NCBI RefSeq assembly: GCF_024172165.1
Contig: NZ_JAMZEB010000002.1
Span: 4,919,501-4,983,500, forward strand
Length of the DNA: 64,000 nt
DNA from: Nonomuraea thailandensis
GTDB lineage: Bacteria; Actinomycetota; Actinomycetes; Streptosporangiales; Streptosporangiaceae
Reading direction: 5' to 3'
Shown here: one piece after another, positions 17,822 through 25,879 of the stretch
Numbering within the stretch: position 1 is the stretch's first letter
How the letters are laid out: each line of letters starts with the position of its first letter
Notes under the pieces: model-generated
Database searches by the model: none
Told to the model about the DNA's origin: nothing
The model's input: only the letters and a program-made list of their open reading frames with translations
Position numbers and translations under genes: made by a program

Positions 17822-18245
17822 GCCGCCCGGCACGCCGACGAACTGCTCACCGTGGCAGGCGAGGTCTCGGGCGCGCTGTGGGCGCAGGCCGTATGGACCG
17901 TGGCCAACATTCGGGTCCGTCAGGGCGACCGCGACACCGGGGCGGAGTTGATGAACCAGGCCATCGACGGCTTCGACGGCCGCGATGACCTGATCATCTG
18001 GATGCGGCTGCGCCTCGGCGCCGCCCGGCTCGACCTCCTACCCGTTCCGCCCGGAACGGAGTCCGCCCGGCAGCGCGTCCAAGAGGTCCAGGCCGCGCTG
18101 CCGTTCGCGGGGGCACCCACCATCGAGCAGCAACTGCTGGCGGTGCGCGCCCGCATCGCTGTCCTGACCGGCGACCTCGACGAGGCCCGCACCGTCCTGG
18201 ACCAGAAGGACACCGCGCTCGCCGGACTGCGTAAGCGCGGCAGGC
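17822..18245 (+). pseudogene. XRE regulator C-terminal (TPR-like) relic
   Basis: A plus-strand frame reads ARHADELLTVAGEVSGALWA, ANIRVRQGDRDTGAELMNQA and EQQLLAVRARIAVLTGDLDE. This resembles the helical-repeat tail of large actinobacterial XRE regulators. The N-terminal helix-turn-helix is missing and the frame runs into unrelated sequence before the STAS gene. Confidence 0.45.
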
Positions 18246-18413
18246 CCGAGCCCGTGCCCCCGTCATCGCCGCACGGCTGGCGCAGGTTCGGCGCCGGCTG
18301 CGGGCCCCGGGCTCGGCTGACGTCACGACCAGCCCTTCCACGGCTCGAAGCGTCCCTCGCCCGCCCGCCACGGGCGGCGCACCGGACCGGGAGGCATCCT
18401 GACCGCGCTCGCG

Positions 18414-18761
18414 TTGAGCTGTGAGCACCTGCCCGGCGTCACGCTGGTGCGGGTGGCCGGCGAGGCCGACGCGCTCAACGCCGCCCAGCTGGAGACCTTC
18501 CTCGCCCACGCGCGCCGCCGGCCCGGCGAGCCGCTGGTGCTCGACCTGAGCGAGCTGACCTTCCTGGGCGGCGGGGCGCTGCGCGTCCTGCCCCGCGCGC
18601 ACGCCGTCGCCGAACAGCACGGCACCGGCCTGTACCTGGCCGCCGTGCGCGCCGCGCCCGCCCGCCTGCTGGAACTCACCGGCGCCTGGCGGCACCTGCG
18701 CTGGTACCCCAGCGTGGAGCACGCCCTGGCCGCCACGCACGGAGCCCCCGACGCCGCATGA
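18414..18761 (+). CDS. STAS-domain protein (anti-sigma factor antagonist-like)
   Basis: About 115 residues form a single STAS domain: VTLVRVAGEADALNAAQLET, then EPLVLDLSELTFLGGGALRV and a C-terminal ALAATHGAPDAA. The position normally holding the phosphorylatable Ser (DSxGL pattern) reads LGGGAL, so regulation by an RsbW-like kinase may be lost or altered. The start is uncertain: TTG at 18414 is used, but GGGAGG lies too far upstream for it and a slightly longer N-terminus is possible. It is one of three STAS genes within 3.3 kb. Confidence 0.7.
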   Translation: MSCEHLPGVTLVRVAGEADALNAAQLETFLAHARRRPGEPLVLDLSELTFLGGGALRVLPRAHAVAEQHGTGLYLAAVRAAPARLLELTGAWRHLRWYPSVEHALAATHGAPDAA

Positions 18762-19347
18762 CCCGCACCCCCGCGATGACGTCTGCGCGTTACTTGCCCG
18801 GCGGTTACTTCTGCAGGCCGATCTGCATTTCCGGCTGTTCCCGTCGCGCCGGGGACGGGACGGGAGCGGGCACATCAGGGCAGGCCGGCCTCCTCAGCTC
18901 TGCCGGCCCAGGCAGCCCATGGCCGCTCTCGACCAGCCCTTGCGTCGGTCGTCATGGCGAGTTCCTGCGCCCGCCGTCACACCGAGATACCCGTCGAACG
19001 CCTGACAGGTCACGAATGCGACCGGCTCGCTCGCGCCCGCCGATCGGCCAGCGATATCAGCGGCAGCGCCTCAACGAGACACGGCACAAGACCGCCATCC
19101 TGACCGCGACCATGCGCGAACTGCGCGAACTGCGCGACCGGATGTGCGAGCTGAGGGAACAGGTGCGCCCGCGCTCAGGTCCGCGCCGACCGCACCGTCC
19201 TCGACCGCCCGGCCACAGGAACGGGTCCATCAGGGCGTGTTCTGGCCGGGTGGGACCGGCCGATCGGCCGCGGCTGACCGCCCTACCGGTACTGCGTTAC
19301 TGAACTACTTAACAGCCCAGCCGGCTCCCAGCATGCAGGGGAGGAAG
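18762..19347. other. No supportable gene
   Basis: A 181-residue frame spans most of this, with a charged patch (TATMRELRELRDRMCELREQ near 19110-19170) that looks helical, but the rest is low-complexity and resembles nothing known. I do not call it a gene. Confidence 0.35.
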
Positions 19348-19413
19348 GTCTAGGCGCTACGTCCCTGGCCGGGGCACGTCTTCGGCTCTCGGGCAGGCTC
19401 TCGGCCTAGAGGG
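19348..19413. repeat. Dispersed intergenic repeat, copy A
   Basis: The stretch beginning GGTCTAGGCGCTACGTCCCT and ending CTCGGCCTAGAGGG matches, with a small gap and scattered changes, the sequence flanking the IS982 insertion at 35931-36000 plus 38757-38764. Here the site is uninterrupted and its right end overlaps the stop codon of the STAS gene. Outer TCTAGGC and GCCTAGA form an inverted repeat. Confidence 0.6.
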
Positions 19414-19831
19414 GGCGGCGTCGAGAACTCGAGCCCGTGCGGGGGCTCATGCTGGGGCGGTGCTTGAACAGGTCCGGGACGGCCTGCTCCGCCGAGCCCT
19501 CGACGTGGAAGGCGCTGCGCAGGCCGGTGATGGCCAGGATGCGTTCCAGCAGGGGCGGCAGGTTCGACAGCACGAGGCTGCTCTGCTGTTCGCGGCTTTG
19601 CCGCAGGAGGAGCACCAGCACGCCGACGCCCATGGAGTCGCAGAACGTCACGCCGCTCAAGTCGAGCACCAGGCCGGCGGACCCGGCCGCCTGCCAGGCG
19701 TCCTTGACCTGCCGGTGCAGCAGCCCGGAGGTCTGATAGTCCAGATCGCCGGCCACACGGGCGACGATGAAGTCCTCGTGCGGGCCGACGGTGACGGTGA
19801 AGCGCCGGCTGGGGTCGCCCGGTTCATCCAT
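19406..19831 (-). CDS. STAS-domain anti-sigma factor antagonist
   Basis: The 141-residue protein has a STAS domain from about residue 8 to 110. It carries FIVARVAGDLDYQTSGLLHR and the diagnostic SGVTFCDSMGVGVLVLLLRQ, with the Ser in CDSMGV that is phosphorylated in SpoIIAA/RsbV relatives. It should bind and neutralise an anti-sigma kinase in stress or developmental control. The tail after 115 is basic and disordered. The start at MDEPGDPSRR is preferred; starts 3-5 codons upstream are possible. It is closely similar in motif to the STAS gene at 21281-21697. Confidence 0.87.
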   Translation of the reverse strand: MDEPGDPSRRFTVTVGPHEDFIVARVAGDLDYQTSGLLHRQVKDAWQAAGSAGLVLDLSGVTFCDSMGVGVLVLLLRQSREQQSSLVLSNLPPLLERILAITGLRSAFHVEGSAEQAVPDLFKHRPSMSPRTGSSSRRRPL

Positions 19832-20144
19832 GCGAACCATCATCCTCGCCAGGGCGGCATGAAGGGCAGGCCAAACCGCACCAAGACCATCCATCCGAGA
19901 CGAACGGGCCGAAGGAGGCCCCTCGTTGGCGCGGCTGTCACGAAGCACCTTCGAGGGCCGTTAGCCCTGTTCACCGCGCTCCCGCCGAGAGCCCCGGCCC
20001 TCCTTGACGCGGCGAGGGGGCGCGGGCTCTCTTCGTGCTCGCCTCCCCTGGAAGGGAGGCGGGTTTGCCGGGTCTTCCGGACCGGCCCTACAGGCGGGCG
20101 GGCACTGTGGCAGCAGGCCGGGCCGTTGGGTGCGGCGCCGGCCG

Positions 20145-20543
20145 CTAGGTTCCGGCGGTGCGCTCGCGTTCGTGTGCGGCGTTGATCCGCAGCGCCTCGG
20201 CGAGCTGGTCTTCCAGGATGATGATCCGGCAGGCGGCTTCCACGGGAGTGCCCTGATCGACGAGTTCCCGGGCCCGCGCGGCCAGGCGCAGCTGGTAGCG
20301 CGAGTAGCGGCGATGGCCGCCGCCGGAGCGTTTCGGCTCGATCAGATGAGCGGCGCCCAGGGCCCGCAGGAACGTGGGGGTGACGCCGAGCATCTCGGCG
20401 GCCGCGCCCATGCTGTAGGCGGGGTAGTCCTCATCGTCGAACCGGTCTTCGGCCGTGCGTCCGGTCGTGCGTTCGGTCGTTGTTTCCGTGATCCTGCCGT
20501 GAGCCGGTGTGTCACCCTCGGCAGCCGAGCGGCGTTGATCCAT
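20145..20543 (-). CDS. MerR-family transcriptional regulator
   Basis: The 132-residue product has a variable acidic N-terminus of about 45 residues, then a MerR winged helix: YSMGAAAEMLGVTPTFLRAL, GAAHLIEPKRSGGGHRRYSR and YQLRLAARARELVDQGTPVE. The following helix ACRIIILEDQLAEALRINAA would form the dimer coiled coil. No Cys metal-binding site is present. This short form is common among developmental-type MerR proteins of actinomycetes. The ATG at 20543 has AAGGGAA upstream. A perfect hairpin lies 27 bases upstream in the leader. Confidence 0.88.
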   Translation of the reverse strand: MDQRRSAAEGDTPAHGRITETTTERTTGRTAEDRFDDEDYPAYSMGAAAEMLGVTPTFLRALGAAHLIEPKRSGGGHRRYSRYQLRLAARARELVDQGTPVEAACRIIILEDQLAEALRINAAHERERTAGT

Positions 20544-20569
20544 GCATTCCCTTCTCTTCACGCGCACAG

Positions 20570-20600
20570 GGGGCCCCGGCGCCTGTTGCGCCGGGGCCCC
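20570..20600. promoter_or_regulatory. Perfect 13-bp hairpin in the merR-type leader
   Basis: GGGGCCCCGGCGC (20570-20582) and its exact complement GCGCCGGGGCCCC (20588-20600) enclose a 5-nt loop. No T-run follows in either direction. It is just upstream of the MerR gene, so it could be an mRNA leader structure, an operator or a terminator for minus-strand read-through. Confidence 0.6.
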
Positions 20601-20601
20601 G

Positions 20602-21280
20602 AAGAGTTCAACACCATCTACCGGCTGTCGGCCGGTTCACTGTTTACCGCATCGGCCGTACTGAGCGGCGGTGATGCGCGGATCGCGGATGCGTGACCGT
20701 AGACCACCTTCCAATCCCGTGGAACTGCGGTACCCGAGCGGCGCAACTTCAGCCGGCACGGGCGATCCCGATGGCGTCAACACTCCCTTCATCTTTTTCT
20801 TCCGGACCACTTGCCAACTTCACCTTCGGCAGCGCGTCCACGATCAGGGCCCCTATCTCCTGCGCTGGCCCGTCACGTCCGACCTTCTGCCGTCAACCTC
20901 TGACTTCATCTTCTTGCTGCGGGCAGTTCGTCGTGATGCCAGGAACTACTGTCGCTGCCCGGTGGATCCGTTTCTTGCGATGTCACAAACCATAATGCCT
21001 GCGCTCGCGAATGTCTACTACCGCCGTGAGAGATTTTCCGCTCCGGGCGTGGCAGTCTTCGGCCTGTGCTCATCCTGCGCCGACGCACGGCACGGGGCGC
21101 GAGCGCCGCGAACCAGGGGGCAGGACGGATGTCGTGCCGGAGTGCCGGGAGGTCGCAGGGCCGGTCGCGGGAACACCGCACACGTAACGGCAACACCACC
21201 CTCCCCCGCCGCTCGTCTACCTCCACGGCGGGCCCGTCCGCCCCATCCCCGCCCTCGACCCCGCATCCTGCGGCGATCTG
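20602..21280. other. No supportable gene
   Basis: This region between the MerR gene and the third STAS gene has a stretch of lower GC around 20780-21010. No frame here resembles a known family. It may hold the MerR promoter on the left. Confidence 0.4.
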
Positions 21281-21697
21281 CTAGGGCGAGTTCTTCTCGG
21301 ATCTGTCCGGCGAGCCCTGAGATTCCCGCCATGCCCGCACTACCTCGATCGCCGCCTCCAGCGACGGCTCCACCCGGAACATGGCCCGCAAGCCGGTCAT
21401 CGTCAAGATCCGCTCCAGACGCTGCGGCACGCCCGCCACGACCAGAGCCGCCTTCTGCTCACGGCTCTGCCGCAACAGCAGCAGCAACACCCCCACGCAC
21501 CTGGAATCGCAGAAGGTCAGGCCCCTCAGATCCAGCACCAGCCCCGAAGCCGAGGCCACCGCCCACGCCTCGGTGGCCACCCGCTCCAGCAGCGTCGCGA
21601 ACCCCTGATCCAGTTCACCGGCCACGCTGATCCTGACCAGGCCCGCTCCCATGCCCACGGACACGGTGAACCGCTCGGGAGCCTGCTGTTCCTCCAT
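21281..21697 (-). CDS. STAS-domain anti-sigma factor antagonist
   Basis: The 138-residue STAS protein has RFTVSVGMGAGLVRISVAGE and LDLRGLTFCDSRCVGVLLLL, with the conserved phosphorylatable-Ser position in CDSRCV. The pattern REQKAALVVAGVPQRLERIL closely parallels the protein at 19406-19831, so the two are paralogues. It probably controls an anti-sigma kinase encoded elsewhere; none is in the window. The ATG at 21697 has GGGAG upstream. The flanking DNA is decayed. Confidence 0.88.
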   Translation of the reverse strand: MEEQQAPERFTVSVGMGAGLVRISVAGELDQGFATLLERVATEAWAVASASGLVLDLRGLTFCDSRCVGVLLLLLRQSREQKAALVVAGVPQRLERILTMTGLRAMFRVEPSLEAAIEVVRAWRESQGSPDRSEKNSP

Positions 21698-21784
21698 ACG
21701 GCGTCTCCCTGCCCCGCACCAGACAAGCAATCCCAGGGCGTTCTGGTCACGCTGTCCTTCAGCCCGGCGTAGAGGTGGTCAGGG

Positions 21785-22092
21785 TCTCGGGATGCTCGGC
21801 GTTCCGGAAGCTCCGAGAACTGCGCAGAGTCGCTGACCAGGGGCTGCCGCACCGTGGTCACGGGGCGGCTGAAGCAGCGCACCTATGAAGATCGCGAGGG
21901 CGTCAAGCGGACGGTGTTCGAGGTCGAAGACGTCGAACACCGTCGCTGAAGTGGGTGTCCGCCAAGGTCGTCAAGACACAGCGTGACCAGGAACCCGGCA
22001 TGGGAGCGAACTCCCCGCCAGATGATCCGTGGGCGGTCAGCTCTGCGCCGGCGGGCGCTGGCCCCGGCGCCTCAGCGACGCCTCCGTTCTGA
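21785..22092 (+). pseudogene. Single-stranded DNA-binding protein (SSB) relic, frameshifted
   Basis: The plus strand carries SENCAESLTRGCRTVVTGRL, KQRTYEDREGVKRTVFEVED, then in a shifted frame SLKWVSAKVVKTQRDQEPG, DDPW and a terminal PPF before a stop. This is the second half of an actinobacterial SSB OB-fold plus its disordered tail. The first half is missing and a frameshift near 21940 breaks what is left. The tip is ATPPF rather than the usual acidic DDxPF type. Confidence 0.75.
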
Positions 22093-22154
22093 GGAACTCG
22101 GCCGGTCGGCCCGGGACGACTTGCCATGCACGGGCCGACCCTGACGACACCGGC

Positions 22155-23030
22155 TCAGGCCGGGGCGGGCAGCTGGATCGAGGCGAGTTTGGCCGGGTCC
22201 ACCACGATGTGGATGCCAGTGATCCGGCCTTCGGCGACGGTGAAGGCGATGACCGACAGCGGCATTCCGTCCGAGCGCCAGGACATGTGCCCGGGGACGC
22301 CGTTGACCAGCACGGGTCGTTGGCGGGCGACCTCGCCGGAGAACATCCGGGCACCAGCGGCCACCTCGGTGGCGCCGAGGGTGACGACCATGCCGGTGGG
22401 GGTGTCGACAGTCAGCTTCACGTTCGGGTCGAGGACCCGCAGGAGCGCCTCGAAGTCGCCGCTGCGCGCTGCGGCGCTGAATGCCTGGACGACCTCTTGA
22501 TGCTCACGGCCGGAGCCCGCCGGCCGCCCCGTGGCTTGGACCTTGCGGCGGGCGCGGCTGGCGATCATCTTGGTCGCGTCGGCGGACTTGCCCAGGATGT
22601 GGCCGATCTCCTGGAACGAGACCGCGAACATGTCGTGCAGGACGAACGCCAGCCGCTCGCCGGGGCTAAGCGAGTCCAGCACCACGAGCAGGGCGAAGCC
22701 GACCGAATCGGCCAGCGCCACCTGCTCGTCCGGCGTGGGCTCGCCGGTGGGCGTCACCACGAGATCGGTGAACTCGTGCCCGTAGCCGGTCTCAGGGTGG
22801 GCCTGGCGGGATCTCAGGAGATCCAGGCTGATCCGGCCGACCACGGTGGTCAGCCACCCCGCCAGGTTGCCGATGGTCGCCTCGTCCTGGCGGACCAGGC
22901 GCATCCAGGCTTCCTGGACCACATCCTCGGCGTCGGCGTGCGAGCCCAGCATGCGGTAGGCCAGGGCCCGCAGCCGATCGCGCTGGGCTTCGAACGCCTC
23001 GGTCACGAGGCCGGAGGGGTGGATGGTCAC
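22155..23030 (-). CDS. sigJ: Sigma-J type ECF RNA polymerase sigma factor with SnoaL-like domain
   Basis: The 291-residue product has sigma region 2 (ALAYRMLGSHADAEDVVQEA, about residues 20-45), region 4 (LSPGERLAFVLHDMFAVSFQ, about 115-160) and a C-terminal SnoaL/NTF2-like domain (about 180-285, LDPNVKLTVDTPTGMVVTLG). This is the ECF41/SigJ architecture, in which the C-terminal domain regulates the sigma core instead of a separate anti-sigma factor. The GTG start at 23030 overlaps the original end of the VOC gene (GTGA), so the two form one transcription unit. Symbol given by family similarity. Confidence 0.9.
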   Translation of the reverse strand: MTIHPSGLVTEAFEAQRDRLRALAYRMLGSHADAEDVVQEAWMRLVRQDEATIGNLAGWLTTVVGRISLDLLRSRQAHPETGYGHEFTDLVVTPTGEPTPDEQVALADSVGFALLVVLDSLSPGERLAFVLHDMFAVSFQEIGHILGKSADATKMIASRARRKVQATGRPAGSGREHQEVVQAFSAAARSGDFEALLRVLDPNVKLTVDTPTGMVVTLGATEVAAGARMFSGEVARQRPVLVNGVPGHMSWRSDGMPLSVIAFTVAEGRITGIHIVVDPAKLASIQLPAPA

Positions 23031-23125
23031 GACTGGCGCGGCTTTCGCGGCTGACGCAGCGAGACCCGGTTGCCGTCCGGGTCCACCGCCTCGATCCGGA
23101 CCCCGAACGGATAGTCCACGGGCTC

Positions 23126-23437
23126 TCACTCCTCGAAGGTGACGCCGCGCTCGCGCATGATCTCGAAGTCCTTGCGCAGATCATCCGATTCGAGGATCAA
23201 CGGACCGGGCGCGACAGGCTGGCCTGTGGCGCCCGTGTCGCCCGGCTGGCCTGCGGCCGCCGCATGCGACCACAGCAGGATCTGCACCGGGCTGCCCGGA
23301 ACGCCGACAGTGATGAACCGCCCGTCGGGACCCGCGTAGTCGGCCCGCTTCTCCAGGCCGAGTCCCTCGGTGTAGAACTCCAGCGCGCGGTCCTGATCGG
23401 TGACGTAGACCGTCGTGTACATGATGTTGGTCAGCAT
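23126..23437 (-). CDS. VOC (glyoxalase-like) protein, shortened by an in-frame TGA
   Basis: The 103-residue frame opens with MLTNIMYTTVYVTDQDRALE, a VOC-fold start, and ends RERGVTFEE at a TGA (23126-23128). The very same frame continues for 33 codons after the TGA with EPVDYPFGVRIEAVDPDGNR and a stop at 23027-23029, supplying the missing last strand and metal-ligand region of the fold. The extended end overlaps the sigma factor start by GTGA. The TGA is best read as a recent nonsense change; suppression cannot be ruled out. Without the tail the fold is unlikely to be functional. Confidence 0.75.
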   Translation of the reverse strand: MLTNIMYTTVYVTDQDRALEFYTEGLGLEKRADYAGPDGRFITVGVPGSPVQILLWSHAAAAGQPGDTGATGQPVAPGPLILESDDLRKDFEIMRERGVTFEE

Positions 23438-23718
23438 CCTGCTCTCACTTCACTCGTTGGTGCGACGACCGTTCGTCTCGGTCGTCACCCCCATGACGAG
23501 TGCCAACGGGAGAAGGTAACAGGGCCGGTCCGCTGGAGCGGTCACCGGGGGCGCATCCCGGTGTGGCTCGGCAGCGCCGCCAGACTGTCACCGAAGGCCC
23601 GCGACTCGGGTTGCACCCGGAAGACCACCTGGGCGGTGATCGGCCCCGCTCCGGCGAACGGGAAGTCGACCAGCGCCTCGTCCACGTCCTCCGGCACGGT
23701 GAAGGCGGCGGGGATCTG

Positions 23719-23817
23719 GGTCGGGCCATCCCGCTGCACGAAGCAACGCTGGCCGGCTGCGAGCGAGTACTGAGCTCAGACCATTCGATGACGAAGGTCG
23801 TACGGGCCGACCTGTCG
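23719..23817 (+). pseudogene. NB-ARC/TPR protein relic
   Basis: A short frame reads GRAIPLHEATLAGCERVLSS then DHSMTKVVRADL, the last tetratricopeptide unit typical of actinobacterial AfsR/NB-ARC-TPR proteins. Nothing upstream in frame belongs to it. The minus strand of 23542-23739 also carries a 65-codon frame I do not recognise. Confidence 0.4.
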
Positions 23818-24002
23818 GCGATCGAGTGGACCGTTGTACGGATGAGCGATCGGTTCTACGTCTGGCCGGCGGTGGAGACGCGGGCGTAGTCGGGGCATGG
23901 ACGTGCGGGCTGGTTCGGCCCGAACATGGCGGGATAAGTCGGGCTCCATAGCCACCAGCAGCACGTTTTCCCAGGTCGTGGTGCTCGATATCGGCGCTTA
24001 TG

Positions 24003-24329
24003 TCAACCACCGCTGTCCTCCGGGCCGCCGGAGGGTTCTGCGGCCAGGCGCAGCGTCCGCCACCCGTCTACGCTCGGCTCCTCCCGCCAGGCCGCCGGCC
24101 ACCGCCGCTCCACCTCCGCTGGGGCTATTCGCACATCGTGGAGCTTGGCGCCCTCCAAACCCGTCGCTCCCTCGAATCCAGCGTCGCCGCTGAAGGCAGC
24201 CCCGTCGAAGAAGGCGAAGCCAGTAAAGGTCGCCCAGCCGAACGTGGTGCCGCTGTTGAAGGTCGCCTCGATGAACGCGACATCGATGAAGGTCGTCGTG
24301 CCGAACATGCCTTCTTGCGTTGGGAGCAT
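24003..24329 (-). pseudogene. Pentapeptide-repeat protein, C-terminal relic
   Basis: The minus strand encodes about 108 residues with repeats of the A-x-F type (TTTFIDVAFIEATFNSGTTF, GWATFTGFAFFDGAAFSGDA) and a polar tail ending GGPEDSGG. The repeats should form a right-handed quadrilateral helix. The N-terminal part stops where IS21-like sequence begins near 24340, so the gene was probably cut by that insertion. Confidence 0.7.
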
Positions 24330-24358
24330 CGGTGTGCTCCGTGAGCGCGGAGGCACGT

Positions 24359-25075
24359 ATGGTGCCGAAGTCGAAGGTGGAGTTGTTCGCGGCGGTTCGC
24401 CGGGACTCGCGGGTGGGCAACCTGTCGATACGTGCGCTGGCCCGTAAGTAACGCTGGCCCGTAAGTACGGCGTGCACCGCCGGTTGGTGCGTGAGGCGTT
24501 GATGTCGGCCTGGCCCGCGCCACGCAAGGAGTTGCCGGCGCGGCCGTCGTTGCTGGATCCGTTCAAGGACGCCATCGATGGCATGCTCCGCGAGGATCTG
24601 GGCGCTCCGCGGAAGCAGGGGCATGCCGCCAAGCGCATCAATGATCGGCTGCTGGCCGAGTACGGCGCGCACGTCGTGTCGTACTTCATGGTCAAGACGT
24701 ACGTGGCTGCGCGTCGACCGCAGATCTGGGCGCAGGCCGGGCGCGGAGCACCTGAGGTGTTCATCGAGCAGTCGCACCTGCCCGGGCAGGAGGCCGAGGT
24801 CGACTTCGGCGAGGTCATGGTGGAGCTGGCCGGGGTGGCGTGCCCGTCGGCAAGATCCGCCATGACAACCTGCGCGCCGCGGTGGCCCAGGTGCTGGGCT
24901 TTCCCTGGCCAGGGTGGAGACCGACCGATGGGTGGCCTTCCGCTCGCACTACCGGCTGGAGGCCTTCCACTGCCGGCCGGGCAAGCAGGGCGCAAACGAG
25001 AAGGGCGGCGTGGAGGGCGAGGTCGGCTACTTCCGCCGCAACCATCTGGTGCCCGTCCCGCGGGTGAGTTCCGCC
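24359..25075 (+). pseudogene. istA: IS21-family transposase (IstA) relic
   Basis: Pieces in order are MVPKSKVELFAAVRRDSRVG, SIRALARKYGVHRRLVREAL (helix-turn-helix), LDPFKDAIDGMLREDL, EAEVDFGEVMVEL, then after a gap GKIRHDNLRAAVAQVLGFPW and VAFRSHYRLEAFHCRPGKQG. The order matches IS21 IstA, but a 17-bp duplication breaks the start, a large catalytic segment is deleted near 24840, and frames shift near 24920. Parts of the DDE core are therefore gone. No istB follows directly; an IstB tail lies at 30516-30602. Confidence 0.85.
24435..24467 (+). repeat. 17-bp tandem duplication inside the IstA relic
   Basis: CGCTGGCCCGTAAGTA occurs at 24435-24450 and again at 24452-24467, separated by one A. The duplication shifts the frame and introduces a TAA in the first copy's frame, inactivating the transposase at its helix-turn-helix. 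Confidence 0.85.
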
Positions 25076-25158
25076 CATGCTCTCCCACGACCGCGTAGAC
25101 CCGGCCATGTCTCGGGTCGCACGTTCGGATGTACGGGTCGGTGGCTTTCCCTGCGCGC

Positions 25159-25773
25159 CTATGGGTGGTCTTGCCGGTGTTGAGCTGTCACCAGGAACAG
25201 CCGGGTGGGCTGCTCGGATGGGAAGCTCCAGCGGTGGGGCTGGAGGCCCTTGTACCAGATCGAGTCACCGTCGTTGAGCTGGACGGCCTGCCAGTCGCGG
25301 AACTCGATGCGCAGGGTGCCGCCGATGACGACGATCAGGTCCTCGCCCGGATGCTCGAACCAGTCGCCCGCCGGGGTGTTCGGCATGGCTGTGACCTCGT
25401 TGGCCTTGATGAGGCCGTTCGGTTCGCCGGCCAGGAGCCTGAAGTCTCCGCCGGCGCCGCCTCGCTCGGTTCCGGTGAGCCGTGGACCGTCCCCTCTCCG
25501 GGTGATGACCAGGTCTCGTCCTGATGGTCGAGGGAGAAGATCCTGCGGGAGCACGTTAAGCGCTTGGGCCAGCCGGTAGAGCGTGGCAACGCTGGGAGCG
25601 GACCGCCCCGTCTCCAGGTGGCTCAGGAACGCCTGGGAAAGCCCAGTCGCTGAGGCGAGCGCCGTCATGGTGATCCCAGCCCGCCGGCGAGCCTCCCGGA
25701 TCGTCGCGCCGATCTCCTGCTCCAGGCCGGGTGAGTCGGCGATGGGCGCTTCCTGGTGGGCCGAAGATGTCAC
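25159..25773 (-). CDS. XRE-family regulator with C-terminal cupin domain
   Basis: The 204-residue product has an XRE helix-turn-helix (about residues 18-78: IGATIREARRRAGITMTALA, GLSQAFLSHLETGRSAPSVA) and a C-terminal cupin (about 110-198: DWFEHPGEDLIVVIGGTLRI, LNDGDSIWYKGLQPHRWSFP). Such proteins usually sense a metabolite in the cupin barrel and repress the adjacent catabolic operon. It is divergent from the molybdenum hydroxylase operon, with 106 bases between the two start codons. The cupin His/Glu pattern is incomplete, so metal binding is uncertain. Confidence 0.92.
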   Translation of the reverse strand: MTSSAHQEAPIADSPGLEQEIGATIREARRRAGITMTALASATGLSQAFLSHLETGRSAPSVATLYRLAQALNVLPQDLLPRPSGRDLVITRRGDGPRLTGTERGGAGGDFRLLAGEPNGLIKANEVTAMPNTPAGDWFEHPGEDLIVVIGGTLRIEFRDWQAVQLNDGDSIWYKGLQPHRWSFPSEQPTRLFLVTAQHRQDHP

Positions 25774-25790
25774 GCGACCACCTTAACGTG

Positions 25791-25819
25791 TTGACATGAA
25801 ATTAGTCGTAGTAATAATG
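25791..25819 (+). promoter_or_regulatory. Near-consensus promoter for the molybdenum hydroxylase operon
   Basis: TTGACA (25791-25796) and ATAATG (25814-25819) are separated by 17 bases in a locally AT-rich stretch, 60 bases before the start of the hydroxylase gene. This is unusually close to the housekeeping consensus for this DNA, as expected of a promoter held down by a repressor. Confidence 0.6.
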
Positions 25820-25879
25820 TCGCCGCGTTCTACCTGCTGATGGCGGGTATCTCGTTGCGTCACAAATAAGGGGCCCTCG

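Noticed and set aside
18758..19303. 181-codon plus-strand frame with a charged helical patch
   Set aside because: No family resemblance, atypical composition and no ribosome site.
23542..23739. Minus-strand 65-codon frame containing AFTVPEDVDEALVDFPFAGA
   Set aside because: No family recognised and it overlaps a TPR relic on the other strand.
24003..25088. 361-codon minus-strand frame across the IstA relic
   Set aside because: Only its last 108 codons have pentapeptide character; the rest is antisense to IS21 sequence.
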